Assembly (NCBI GenBank): GCA_947561715.1
Contig: OX387202.1
Location: 15,513,001 to 15,577,000, forward strand
From: Ascidia mentula
Lineage: Eukaryota; Chordata; Ascidiacea; Phlebobranchia; Ascidiidae
DNA: 64,000 bases
Reading direction: 5' to 3'
Shown: positions 46,799 through 59,100 of the stretch, one piece after another
How positions within the stretch are numbered: the stretch's first letter is position 1
How the letters are laid out: the number at the start of each line of letters is the position of its first letter
Made by a program: the position numbers and the translations under genes
The notes under the pieces: model-generated
What the model was told of the DNA's origin: nothing
Database searches by the model: none
Seen by the model: the letters and a program-made list of their open reading frames with translations, nothing else

Positions 46799-47758
46799 TT
46801 TTTACCCCCTGTGTTGTTAAGTCATTATGCAAGGATTTGATTGTTCTAAACAACAAAGTGAAAAAAAACACAAAATTGTAGAAACATATAATGTTGACAT
46901 TAATCCAATTTCACATAAACATCAAAAGATTTCAGAAACGTGTTGTTGTTGGCAAGACAAAATGACAACGCCTTAAATTACTCCTTCGTATCAACCATTA
47001 CAACTACTGCGTTAGATACTATGCCAGAGATCTATCACACAATCACGGTATCACGTCCTACCATGCAACCCACAATATAGACAATACAACATTTTCGCGA
47101 AATGTTAATTGTCGAACTGCTAATGCCTTATTTTTCTACGCTAAACTCCACAACACCTTTGCCTGTCGGAAACACAACACCTTCACATTGTGTAAACTGC
47201 AACGCTTCACTGCTACTTCATGCCTTGGTTTATTTACATTTTCACGAGCTCCGTCACGCATCACCGATTGCCGCAAAGATTATGCGCAAAGAGCGCTAGC
47301 TAGCGGAAAGATAATAAAAGGTTGGTGTTTCGCAACACAGCTGATTCTGAACACAATACGATTGGTTTTTCAACTTTGCACTTTGTGCCCCAATGTTATT
47401 CATAAACTTAATGACGCTGACAGATGCCTTTCCTTTTTTGATTTTATCCTTGCGTTTGGTGACGAAAGGTAAAATATTTTTATATGTTGAACTTTCTTGA
47501 TTAAAGCTGAACGAGGGCAGGTAAAAAGCCAATTCCAGGAAAGGTAATTTTAGGAACTGCTTTTGGTTCCGTAAAAAATGTATTGCCAGATTGCAGAAAG
47601 ATACAATACATACACAGGGCAACACGCTAGGATCGAAACTGTAATCTACGAAAATTCGTCACTTTTCCCAAAATCTAGGCACATTTAATCGCAGAACTTT
47701 CCATGATAAAAAAGTATTCTCTCGTGTGTGTTGTAACCACTTTTATGGCAAAAGTCCA
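46799..47758. other. Spacer between PIGU and DENND3
   Basis: About 960 bases between the PIGU stop and the DENND3 start, both on the - strand. No coding exon with splice context is visible. A - strand AATAAA at 47229-47234 could serve PIGU, although it lies about 525 bases past the stop. The gap is longer than usual for tunicate operons, so two separate transcription units are more likely. Confidence 0.45.
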
Positions 47759-50700
47759 TCAATTCAAAAGACGCATGACTGCCTTTTCCGTTGTGCCTGG
47801 CATGCACGGCTTTAAACCGTCACGAATCCTGTGGTGCCAATTCAGGTACGCCATAGCGGTATCAGTCGTGATCAGCACCTGTACAACACGGCCAAATGTT
47901 CATCTATGCAACACTTATTTTGTATGCTGCTGCAAATGAAGGAACACCTACCAATGCCGTTGAGTATGCCAGGGTGGCCGCAAAGTAGAAATTTGCGTTA
48001 GCAGAGTGGGCGTTGATCCACATGTGCCACATCACGGGGCAAAGAATGGTGCTGGTTAAAAGCATTGCCCCAGTTACGGAGGGGTGACGAAGATCTAAAT
48101 ATAAGAGTATCGAAGTCACCAAAGCTGCAGTGATGAGACCCAGTATGGGCCCGAAACAATGGCCCTCGTCAGTGAAAAAAAATAGTGTTTTGAAAAATAA
48201 AACGCACAACATTTGCCTCCAATCATAAATATGGCTGTACAAATTCTGTACGCAGTAAAACTAAATGATAAAATCGTTTAAACCGAAAGCAATCTGCCGA
48301 AACAGAAAATTCATACAGCAGGAAACAGTTAGGTGTCATATGGCTTATCAAGTAAAGGAAATATGCCTAAGCGCACAGCTTATTATTTCAATGGGTTGTA
48401 ACACAGCTTGTAAAACATTTTGTAACAGCATATGGAATGCCCCTAGCTTCAGAATCGTTTTTTAATAGTACTACGGGCTTGGATACTGAAATATATTTTC
48501 ATAAATTTAACAATTTGAAAACTTACAAGGGTATGTGTGTGACCATAGCGGAAGAAGACAAAGCCAAAATGCTGCATCGCCAATTGATGGATAAGACTTG
48601 AATATTCCTGTAATTGCCATCAAAAGAAATACCAGAAACACTGGATGTGACCTAAATACACAAATATCTTGTGATATTTATTTCCAGTTAAAACAACATT
48701 TTTAAATTTAGTTTGGTTAAAGGTTTGGCTCGAGTTGTTGAAGAAATAAAATTTTATATTGAAAGAACTGTACCTCCTGCCTACAATAGTTTGTAACATG
48801 CAAATATAATTTTAAAGCCAATTTTGTACGGTATATTGCTCAACTTACTTAATTATAAGGAATGAAAATGAATTAAAATTACAGTAATGAGGTATGGTTT
48901 GAAACAGTGAATACCGACTCAAATCAACAATCTGCCCACCTCCAAAAACTGGTATATCTTTGATTCATACTTAAAGTCATGTTTTCTTGACCATGAGGTC
49001 AGGCTTACCTGAATTTAATTGACATTGGGATGCTGTAAATGATGGCATTGATTTGGAAAACACACATGAAGAAAGTGTGGAAGTGGCCAAAAACTTCAGT
49101 GAAAAAATACCAAAACAGGCCAATATTTGGTGTTTGGTCTGGGGCAGACAAGCTGTCAACAAAAATAAATATGAGTTAACAAAGAGTTGATTTCCCGAAA
49201 CAATTACCAATCATACATAAATTTGTAGTGAAACAGTACAGTCGACGGGGTAGATTCAAACAAACATGACAAACCAAGCAAAATTGCCATCCACAGACAG
49301 AAAAGGGAAATGCTTTTCACCATACAAAGTTTTAAACATGAACTTTCATCCTGAAAAATATCTTCTTGGTTAAAAATGCTGCAACACTTCTTGGTTGAAA
49401 AGGACTACCACTGTTTATCTACATACCTGGTATTTCCAGGCACACAAACCAGCTGCCAAAACAAGCTGGACTGGATACAGGGTTTCATAAGTTGCCAATG
49501 CCACATAAAGGGTCATTTGCCATAGGCTACCTAAGAAGAATTAAAACTTGGATTGCAAAATCTAAACAAAAATGAAAAGTCTTACCTTGTACTGCAGACA
49601 CTAAAAACAAGGCCAAAAACAGATTGTTGAATGTGATTGTCGATTTTGCCACACAAGTAGCAAGAGAAAATGGGTTGCAAATGTATCTGTGAGTATAATT
49701 GAAAACATACTTTTAATGATAGTTCAAAAAAGATTTACATGTTGTAAAACACACAAATACATACAAATATTTATACCGATCATATGATATGTCAAAAACG
49801 TGACAGTTCTTGAAGTAGAATCAGCTATATTTGTTACAGATGCACAAAATTGTGATTAAATTGACTACCTGAAAAGGTTTGGTAAATGAATGAACAACTT
49901 ACAATGCACAAATGATTGTTGGAACGATTTGAACATGGTAAGGTCGTATCAAAATTTTCGACACTTCTTTGTGCAACATTTTCTTGCATTCATTTTGAAC
50001 TTGCATCTGCAATTAATTTTTCTTGTTAAAATGTTCAATTGAACTCAATCTATTAAACTTGAAGGATGATGTATATAAAGGAATGTTGTATTGCATAAAA
50101 AGTATATACATAAAAAAATAGGTTAGATAACACAGTACCTCATTTTGAAGAAACTTCCTGGCAAACAAGTACAAGGCGAGTGCTGTGACCACATCACAAA
50201 CCTGTGACAAAAAAAGACAATACAATTAAATTGAGTCATGTGCAGCATATTACAATCACACTTACTATAAACACTACTTCCACTGATGAAGGTGAAGTCT
50301 GGTTAAGGTATGACATTACTGCCAACAATAGGGTGCTCTACAAAACATTTCAAACTGTTATGTAAATATTATAGACAAAACAGTTCCGTTAAAAAAATTC
50401 ATTGGAGTTAAATTTTGTGAAATAATTTTAAACCTAAATCTAACCAGTGTGTTAACACAATATATAAATAAATTGGCAAGATACATACTTTAATCCACAA
50501 TTGGGGAGTAATGTTCTTATCATAACAGTGTATGAGAAAAATGCATGATATTTTATTGCAGTTGTTTTGAAAAAATAGTTCTTTAACATGTATTGAAGTT
50601 TTGAGGCACATGGATAAAGTTATTTTAAGTTCCACAAGCTTACAATGGCCACAAATACAGATACTAGGCAAGCTTGGACAATAAGTGTAGACCAACCCCG

Positions 50701-51135
50701 TGGTAGGTGTCCTTGTGCTGATAACTTGGTGAGTGTTTCATCAGCGCTTCTCCCTCAATAACTAAAGTAACAAACAATAAAGTGAAGAATATGAATTTAC
50801 ATTTATATATATGGATGCCTGGCTTAGCCATTATACATTTTGCACATACTGTTCATTTGTGTTGTAGTCTTTGATTTGTGTTTTATGCTTACCCCAACTT
50901 TGTATTATACCAACAATATATTTAAATATGTCACGTCTTCTCAAATATTTATTGGTTACACCGTAGTTTAGAATGCTTTAGTAAAAACTGGCATAAAAGT
51001 TAGCTTACGTCGACTCCATGAAGTCAAAGGAGTTTCAATCTCTGGCCTTGAAGATATCCATGACACAGCTCCGGGCATTCGAAACAACAACAGCCTCAGC
51101 ACCACACCAACAATAATTGCACACAGTTCATACAT
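47759..51135 (-). CDS. PIGU: PIG-U, GPI transamidase subunit (12 exons)
   Basis: Polytopic ER-membrane subunit of the GPI transamidase complex (with PIGK, GPAA1, PIGS and PIGT), which attaches GPI anchors to proteins. Exons on the - strand: 51135-51009, 50761-50697, 50337-50266, 50201-50139, 50006-49903, 49686-49586, 49530-49427, 49350-49208, 49152-49009, 48651-48527, 48094-47952, 47878-47759. They join in one frame of 1311 bases, 436 aa plus stop, against 435 in human. Matching stretches include [73 protein letters not shown] and [19 protein letters not shown]. Several hydrophobic membrane segments are evident. The exon 11 end looks open past its donor (to 47904), but splicing to the last exon restores the family's C-terminal tail ending AVMRLLN. 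It lies upstream of DENND3 in the same direction. Confidence 0.95.
48123..48170. repeat. MITE-like repeat next to a PIGU splice acceptor, copy g
   Basis: On the - strand GAGGGCCATTGTTTCGGG, then GGTCTCATCACTGCAGCTTT, a diverged arm of the fold-back family. It ends about 30 bases before the acceptor of PIGU exon 11 (exon starts at 48094). Confidence 0.6.
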
Positions 51136-51175
51136 TCTTTTCAAACACAGTTTACAATCTCAAATTCGCGCGACC

Positions 51176-51182
51176 CTTCCGG
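51176..51182 (-). promoter_or_regulatory. Possible ETS-type site in the PIGU promoter
   Basis: CCGGAAG on the - strand, about 40 bases before the PIGU start codon and beside a small CG-rich patch. Such sites are common close to start points of housekeeping genes. A seven-base match is weak, and nothing else marks a core promoter. Confidence 0.3.
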
Positions 51183-51797
51183 ACAAAATTTACAAAAACC
51201 AATAGCCGGGGAAATCCCGTCAATAAATTTAATTCAAGCGGTTTTTATCCGAACTTACCGGTGTTCAGATAACAAATCATTCGTAACCTTAAATAATCTT
51301 ACAAAATATTGTTTAAATTGTGACTAAAGACAACCAACAAATCAAAAATAACTTTCTGTTCAATATTTGGAATTTTACAACCCAAACACAGGGTTTACCA
51401 AAGTAAATTAGGACCACACGATGAAAAAGGTTTTTAGACTTTAGTATGCACAAAAATAGTGTGTGTTTATAACTCTGACCAAGCAATTATGAAATTTCGT
51501 GAAAACATGTTGCTTCTTTGATTCAAATGCAGTTTTGATGTTGAAAGTCGGCAACTAGAAGGCGGTATGAGCTACAACCTAATTAAGTCTCGAGGTGATG
51601 CTATTTTAAAGATTCAAAAGTTACCGAATTGCCAAAAAAACGCGCACTAAGATTACATCAAACGTTAGTGTGAACACTGTTCTTGAGCGACACCAATGTA
51701 TCATGTATCCAAACTCCTAGCGGGCTCGATTGTAAGACCCATCGGGCCAGATGGCCAGACAGGAGTTCCCCCAGGGTTTGGTCTGTTTAATCAGCTT

Positions 51798-51847
51798 GTG
51801 TACATTATGTAACAATCACTACGTGTACATTATGTAACAATCGCCAC
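51798..51847 (+). repeat. 25-bp tandem duplication
   Basis: Two adjacent copies of GTGTACATTATGTAACAATC plus five bases (51798-51822 and 51823-51847) differing at two positions. Simple local duplication about 660 bases upstream of PIGU. Confidence 0.75.
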
Positions 51848-53938
51848 GGAGAGGTGTACTTTGTAAATATCTGTTGCAGGCGACGAAGCAAAATTTTAGA
51901 CGAAGTCATGTCAAAAATATCTTACTTCCGCTTCTCCCAGGCCTGTCTTATGCCCAGATCCACAGACGATCCGTGTATATGCTCTGCGAACACTACAGGG
52001 TCGATAGTCGGCGCTTTTACACACACACGGCGGCAGATGAGCAACCGAAACTTTCACGGTTCGCACGGTGAACGCAGACACCATATGTCCGATTTTCGCA
52101 CCTATTGTAAATTAAAAGCCCGGGGAACGAAACGGAATCACATTTGTTCATTGTGTGGTCGCCACTCTCCATATGTTGTTTGACAAGCCCGAACCTGCAC
52201 TCAGTCATAATCGCACCAGGCTTTACGAATTAAAAATTAATGGTTTTGTAAACAGCCAACGAAGTTGAACTAATAACGTACAACATACTGACACCTCAAA
52301 TTGGTTCGTTGATTTGCCTATATGGGGTTTATCAAAATGTTTGCGTATTGCATACGTGACCTTTGGTTTGGCAAACAGCTGCAAAGGTTTGTTACTGAAC
52401 AACCGAAACAAGTGCAAGAAACGGGTAAATTTCCCAGCGTGATGATGTTTGTATTGTCAAGCGCCGTGGATAAGGAATTGATGAGAGTGTATTAATGCAC
52501 CCGGCCAGATTTGCACTCCGTATTAGCTAGCGTTCACAAACATTTCTTTGTATTGACAACTTACAAAATAAACCCAAATGGCCGCCATCTTTCACTGTTA
52601 AGCATTAAGCAATCCTATAAGGTTTTTGTATTTTTAACGTTTGTAACAATCTTGAGTGGTAGACATCATATAGTGATGGACATTTTACAGACCTTTTCCA
52701 CCCACATAAAATCGAATGCGTATAATACACATTAAACACCCTAGGTCTCATAAATGGTACATTTCCTGTAGATAGCATACATACATATGTCACACATTGC
52801 GCATCGCACTCTATAGCACACAGTATATATGTTTCGAAAAAAATAGATAGTGTCGGAGTGAGTGAGACAACCCCTCTTTACACATTGTCTGTCGAAGCGG
52901 ATATGATTTAATTTCATTTAATCGATTCGAGACCGTAGATCTTTCATGAAAAACGCATGTGCTTATGAGGCATATCTACAAACATGTGTGGACAAATATC
53001 GAAAATCTGTAACCCTGAATCATTGTACATTGTATGCGGAAGAGAAAGTAATAACCTCCGAGTCCACAGTTGTGATCGGCTGCTGTTGTTTTTCCGAAAC
53101 CCTCATCTGCCTCTTTGTACCTCTAATGAATAAATTATGGACTTTGCGCTTGCGCAAGTGGAAAAACGTTTGCAAGTGGCGGGGCGACTTTAGTGTGGAT
53201 CTCTATCGACGTGCAGTCGTACGAGACCGGGTCCTTTTAGTGCGAGTTAGTGACGAGGTATTAGAGCGTCATTGCGGCGACACGGTTTGAGTGACACTCA
53301 GAATTTTATTTCAACAAGCTAAGATTGCACTCGACCGCCTTTGTTGCTTTACGCGCGTTATGCGGATCGACAAAATCAAAGCGTAATCGTCGGGAACAAG
53401 TAGAGCATGTGGCACAGGTTTTGTGTACTGCGGGGTGTGGGGTTGCGTGCTATCTATTTCTGTCTATAATGTTAAACAACGTCAGTCATCTGTTTAAAAA
53501 CGATGTATTAATGGCATATGTGCGTAATTAGAGCTGAGCGCGTCTGTCGGTTGTACTGAATACATTAGAAAAAAGGAGAATTTGCGGTAATTTACCGTAT
53601 TTTAATAGCGTAGTACATTTGAATAAATGCATACGTCAGCAATGTACACCGTTTGCATTCGTTTTAGAAGTCGTAAATTAAGTAACAAAGTTTACATGCA
53701 GCTCTGTGAGGATGATAGTTGATTACAATAGGTCTGATTTATCAGCCGAAACGAGACATAAAAATTCAGATAGTAATCACGGCTAATTACGCTGTTTACC
53801 TAGACAACCTCTCATAATCGTCTTGTTTGCGCAATGAAATATGCTACTAAACAATTTTTTTAAAGCACTCTGTGGAAAACAGTTTGTTTGTGTAAGCTCT
53901 ATTTAAAACATTGATTTAGACAAGTAGTCATTTGTCAT

Positions 53939-53965
53939 TATCTGGACCAATCCAAGGTCCAGATA
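53939..53965. repeat. Small perfect inverted repeat
   Basis: TATCTGGACC and GGTCCAGATA, a 10-bp perfect stem with a 7-base loop. Too short for a microRNA precursor; no flanking terminator or gene end. Function unknown. Confidence 0.5.
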
Positions 53966-56129
53966 TAACCCAGTGGCATAGCAGCCGAGACGAGGAAGTC
54001 GGCCAGTGGTGGTGCGTTGCTTCGGCGCCGCGTGGCCACCACAACTCCTTACCTAATAGGAAGTGACACACACGAACCTCATCCGGCCCTCGTTAAGCGT
54101 TTGATCAGCATTGGCTTGTGCTGCGCGTCACAACACGACGCGAGCTTGTTTACAAGAACACCGCAAACAGCTCTACACAAGGCACGGGTCGGTCCTATGC
54201 GATGAACCCTCCAATGCCGACAGACCACAGGCAGCGATATTTGAAGTACTGGGGAATAAGGATAAACGCAGTCCGCTTTTAGGAAACAAAGGCTAGGTAT
54301 AGTTAATTTAGTATCAGGTCTGTGCATAACTTTTTATCCTTTGCAAGCAATGGCATTGACGGGGCTTTAATAACAATTGTTTCAATGCAAACTAAATGCA
54401 AACCGCACATTGACTGAAATATGTCTTTTCAATTAGCTCCGCAAGGGCAGGCATTTCCTTATTGGCTGCTGTATCTTTGCCTATAGTTTGTTGATGCGCC
54501 AATTGTGGGTATGCCTCAGTCAGCGTCTGGGCTGACATGACGCATGTCTGTCCGAAGCACAACCAGTATTCGGTGGCACCGAAAGCGTTAGTCAACCACA
54601 ACTGAAGACATGTAGAATATGTAGGATCGTCATAGCGGTGTATTGGAACAAGGGAAGTACAGCTTGGTCATTCTAAAATGCATAGGCCGCTAGGTTTTCA
54701 CGTGGTTAAGTGGATAATTACGTGTCAAGTAGTGCTAAATGCTTAGAGTCGTATTGGGCAATGATATGGGCGTTTGTAGGTTTAGTATTGCGTCCAGCAG
54801 TCAAAGTAAAAAAATACAAGTCAGTTTGAAACGTTGAACAGCCATATATGTCGAGCGCGTCTGTTGCATAACTTAACGAACGCTGTTTTCGTTGCACCGG
54901 CGTTTAAACCTTTACAAGTCCAACACGGGTGAAAAAACACCTCACGGTTATAGGCGAAAAGCTGCAGGCAGACGCGAAGACGATTACCATCTCAGGGGAA
55001 ACGCTTCAGACGAACAGGAACCAAACAGAGATAGAAAAACTAGACTCTGGCCTTGTTGCTGTTTCCAGGCCAACCGACAGTGGGCGGAGATTAAAAAAAT
55101 GAGGAAGCTAGATGTAAAGCTGGCCTTTGACGCTCCTGTTTAAGGCAACGGGACGCTCCCCCGGGACACGGGAGGTCTCGACGCCGTGTTGTTAAGTGCG
55201 ATATTCTCATCGTCTGCTTGTAGCTGTGTAAAAGGCCGCTGCGGTGGGAGGGAGTTGAGGTTATTATGACGACACGTACATTCATTTGATATTATTATGA
55301 GGAAAGGGCTCTGGTTCGTGAGAAATCTACATGCGCCGACAGGAAAATGTTAGCTTTTTATGTTGGATTGCGTGTAAGCGGGTTAGTAGTGTGAAAAGGT
55401 AGTCTTGGTGTTTGTTATGTATTTTGTACAATGCCGTGTTTGTGTTGTTGGCGATATAAAAGCCAACCTGAACGTCTTATCTAATCTAAGCACCTTTGTG
55501 TTTACATTTCGCACGCTACAAGGGTTCATGGTCGGTTCATGGTTCACAATCTTGCAGGCAGATTCAGCCGCAGTGGATGAAGCCACAAAATACCAGCTTG
55601 CACATTGACGTCCGCATCAAGAACAGTTTCTCAGTCACAACTGGTTGTAATCGGGTCCACACATGCCGGATTGGCGCTAACAAGCCTTCTCCAAAAGGGA
55701 AGTCGTTAAAACAAAGCGGTTGCGCGCGTGAGGCGCGGCCTTGCAACTGTATTGTGAACTGCAGACACGTCGGTTGGTGGAAAACGAGAAAAGAGTACGC
55801 GCGATCACGCCGCGTATTGCAGATCCCTGGTAGTGGTACAGTAGTAGCATTACGCGTTGTGGCGGCCTACAACATGGCAAGCGTTTGTACCAAGAATTTA
55901 AATTTTCTAACATACACGATTTCGTGTGTAACAGCAGCAGCACAGTTGCTAATGTGTTACATAAAAGACAGTGGTGTGCATGCGTCTTTAGAACGCCTGC
56001 AGGAATTGGTACGATACCATAGCAGAGAAGAGCAAAGATTTCAAACTAATCTGAATTCTGGTTTCGTAATAGGACAGTAGGTCTAATAGAAACGTTAGTA
56101 ATAACTTAAGTCTCTGAAATCCGGTGAAG

Positions 56130-59100
56130 ATGGCAATCAACGGTGAAAGTGAAAATCTACAGCTGGCGTTGGGTCTGATCAGCAGCTCCCACAAGTATCT
56201 GACCGCCGAGAAATTCGCTAACAAAGTGAACGCGAGCGGTGCGAATCTGAAGCTGAAACAAACTTGGAGCCTTGAACAGAACTCGGAAGGATCGGACGTG
56301 TATTTCAAGGTAATTGTGGTATAAAGTTACTACTACAGGATCGGTAATGTGAGCTGTAGAATAAAATATGGCCACTGTTTCGACCTATCCAGGTCTCATC
56401 GCAGTGCAGCTTGGTGTGACTCTTGCTTATAAAATCGTATAGTTATAGTTATCCTATTTAACAGAAAAAGTCTGTTTAATCTACAATAACAGACTTGTAT
56501 ACATTCCGAGCTTTTAAATGCTGGTGTCTGTGATCATTTACACGTTAAAAGGACACCCAGACCGAGGTGTTCCTCAGTCGGTCCAAAACCAAAAAGCGCA
56601 GCTCTCTGATTTCACTAGCTTGACAGTTGGGCTTTAAGCGTCGTGATCGACACCGCCAAGTTTCCATTTCAGGGTGATCCGCACTTCCTCATAAAGACAT
56701 GGCCGGTGCGTTGCTTTACGTTAGTCAAGAAGTGACAAAGTGTAAAAATATTTTGGCATACCACACAATACCGCATGCAAAACCAAACTGCATACTATGG
56801 TAAGAGAAATTATACCAAACTTCATACTATGACAATGTAAGGAGTAGTCAATCAACCTGGGTCGTAAGGGTGCCAGTATCTGTGAAAATATAGTTTCCAA
56901 GGCCTATTTGTGGATCTAATCCGATGATTACTGTGACACAAGGCACCACCGAGGCGTTGCAATACATTCTACAGTCCCACGCCCTGGTAGCGATCAATCG
57001 TAATCCCATTGCACGACCTGTCACACCGATGGTAGCTGATATAATCTCAATACTGCATCGTCTAGACGCGACCTTAAAAAACCTGCAGCGTCAACCTGCT
57101 GAAGTTGGAGGGAATTCCCCTGCATGCTAGCCAAACATAGAAATTGGAGTTTTTTTCGCGGAAAAGGGAAAGCGTTCGGATTTGAATGTAGTCGCAATCG
57201 TGTTCTGGAATCAATTAGGGCATTAACAGAGAGCAGAAAGACCCAATGACTCTTACAATCGCCCATTCACAACCCAATTGAATACGTCACTACTTCCTGT
57301 TTACCTTCTTTCGCGATTTTGCCGAGAACTTGAAAAGAAAGCTTGGAAACGTTCGGCCCGACAACTGTTGGTGTATTGTTGCTATATAAGTACTTTTTAT
57401 AACCGTATTATTGTTCCTATTATAGTTGTGTGCATTCGAGAAGTTGATTTGTACTATGTGTTTATTTGTACACGTTATTTTTGCACTTCGGTTGGTGTAA
57501 AATTATCACAGCAGTTTTGTTCCACCAGTCCGAGTGACTGAAATTAAAACCCACTTTCTTAGCACATTAAAGAATATATTCATTATACGCCTTATATTCG
57601 GTGTCGGTCAAATGCGCATAACTTGGCCCTTAATTATGAAACAGTGACAAAATGCATATTTTCTGACTGCTAATGGCAGAAGCTCGAGCCAACCACAATA
57701 AACCCGCAGATAGTGTTGCACAGTAAGGAGCTCTACACAATCCAACCTCCTAAGTGTTGGTTCCGCGAAAAGCGCGCGGAAAGACAATTTTCTGATGCCA
57801 CGATTGTCAGTAATTGTAGGGAAAGCCTTGACGTCAGCCATATTTCCGCCAGACCATCAAACGCTGCAGTTCCGGTGCTCATGTGTTCGTGTATGTTTTG
57901 CGATTGCTGTGTGATGGCGTTGTTTGCACCGCTTCAAGCAATGAGATTTTAACGAGGCAAATCTCTCGTTTGGGTGCAATTTATAAACGAATAGTTGCGT
58001 GAAAAACATTTTGCATGCTGTGACAAACCGGTTAAGCGTTCAGTTTCAAATGCTTTCCTATTCAACAATATGTGTTGGAAAATCATACCACCTCACGGTT
58101 TCGCAAAATACCGTTCAAAATGCCCAGTGGGTTTTGGCATTTCAGCATTTTCGGAGTAAACATTTATCTTAATTGAACAAACACTGTACAAAACCAAGTC
58201 TTTTGATCACTATTACCCAATATTTCAATGATTGCGTTTTGGGTGAATAAGTCCCAGATTTTTTGAGCTGTCACAACGGCATCAGTAACCTCCTGAAAAC
58301 CTTTGTCCGTCGTATGAACCGTCAGCATTACGTCAGACTAAAAATCATGGAAAATTTGGCTAAAAATTATTTTCTGTCGCGTAGAGCTACCTCGGAAAGT
58401 ACCTCGGTACAAATCGCAAGGGGGAAATGAATTGTGACGAAGACAAACCAGGCCCAGACCACGCATTCCAGGTGGAAGCCACCGTAGACGGCGGAAAGTG
58501 GGCCATCAAAAGCAGCAAGTACGGCAACTACTTGGGCGTCCTGGCTGGTGGCGAAATCAACTGCGACTTCCGTTCAATTTCGGGTGGAACTTTATGGACC
58601 GTTCACATGGCCATGCATCCTCAGGTATTCCACGACCAAATTTATGCGAAGAGTACATCAACGTCACACGAAATAGCCACATGTATCTGTACTTTTTCAC
58701 CAACTTAGGCCTCAGGCACGATTGTTCGCTGTTGTTATTCGTTACGTTTGGATATTTTTTTTTCATAAATCATGATTGCCGTTTGACAATTCCAGATAAA
58801 GAAAATTACATAACCTTTCATGGATACATACATATATACTGTGGGGGTACATATTAGATGCGGGTATTTTTGTGAGAAGTATAGATTTTCCGATTTTGAT
58901 TTGAGAACTCTGTTCGTAAAGGATATAGGCCATTGGCAATTGACCAAACTGACTAACTGATTCCTGTCAGCTTTCGTGTCATGTTAAATGTTGCAAACTT
59001 TCGTGTTTGACCGCACAAAATGAGTTATTTCATCACTCTATGTGAGGAAAAGGGTGTCTGCAATTGTGGAAATAAACGAAATCAGATGCAAATATAGGCA

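Larger units (their letters stand above)
51136..56129. other. Divergent PIGU-fascin intergenic region
   Basis: About 5 kb separating PIGU (-) from fascin (+). No exon of a recognisable gene is visible. The part from about 54000 is richer in CpG than the rest. The longest open frame (55496-56080, + strand, 194 codons) ends 49 bases before the fascin start and has no recognisable family, so I do not call it a gene. Regulatory DNA for fascin is the likeliest content. Confidence 0.5.

Noticed and set aside
47904-48242. 112-codon open frame as a separate small gene
   Set aside because: It is PIGU exon 11 read through both of its splice sites and into the neighbouring repeat.
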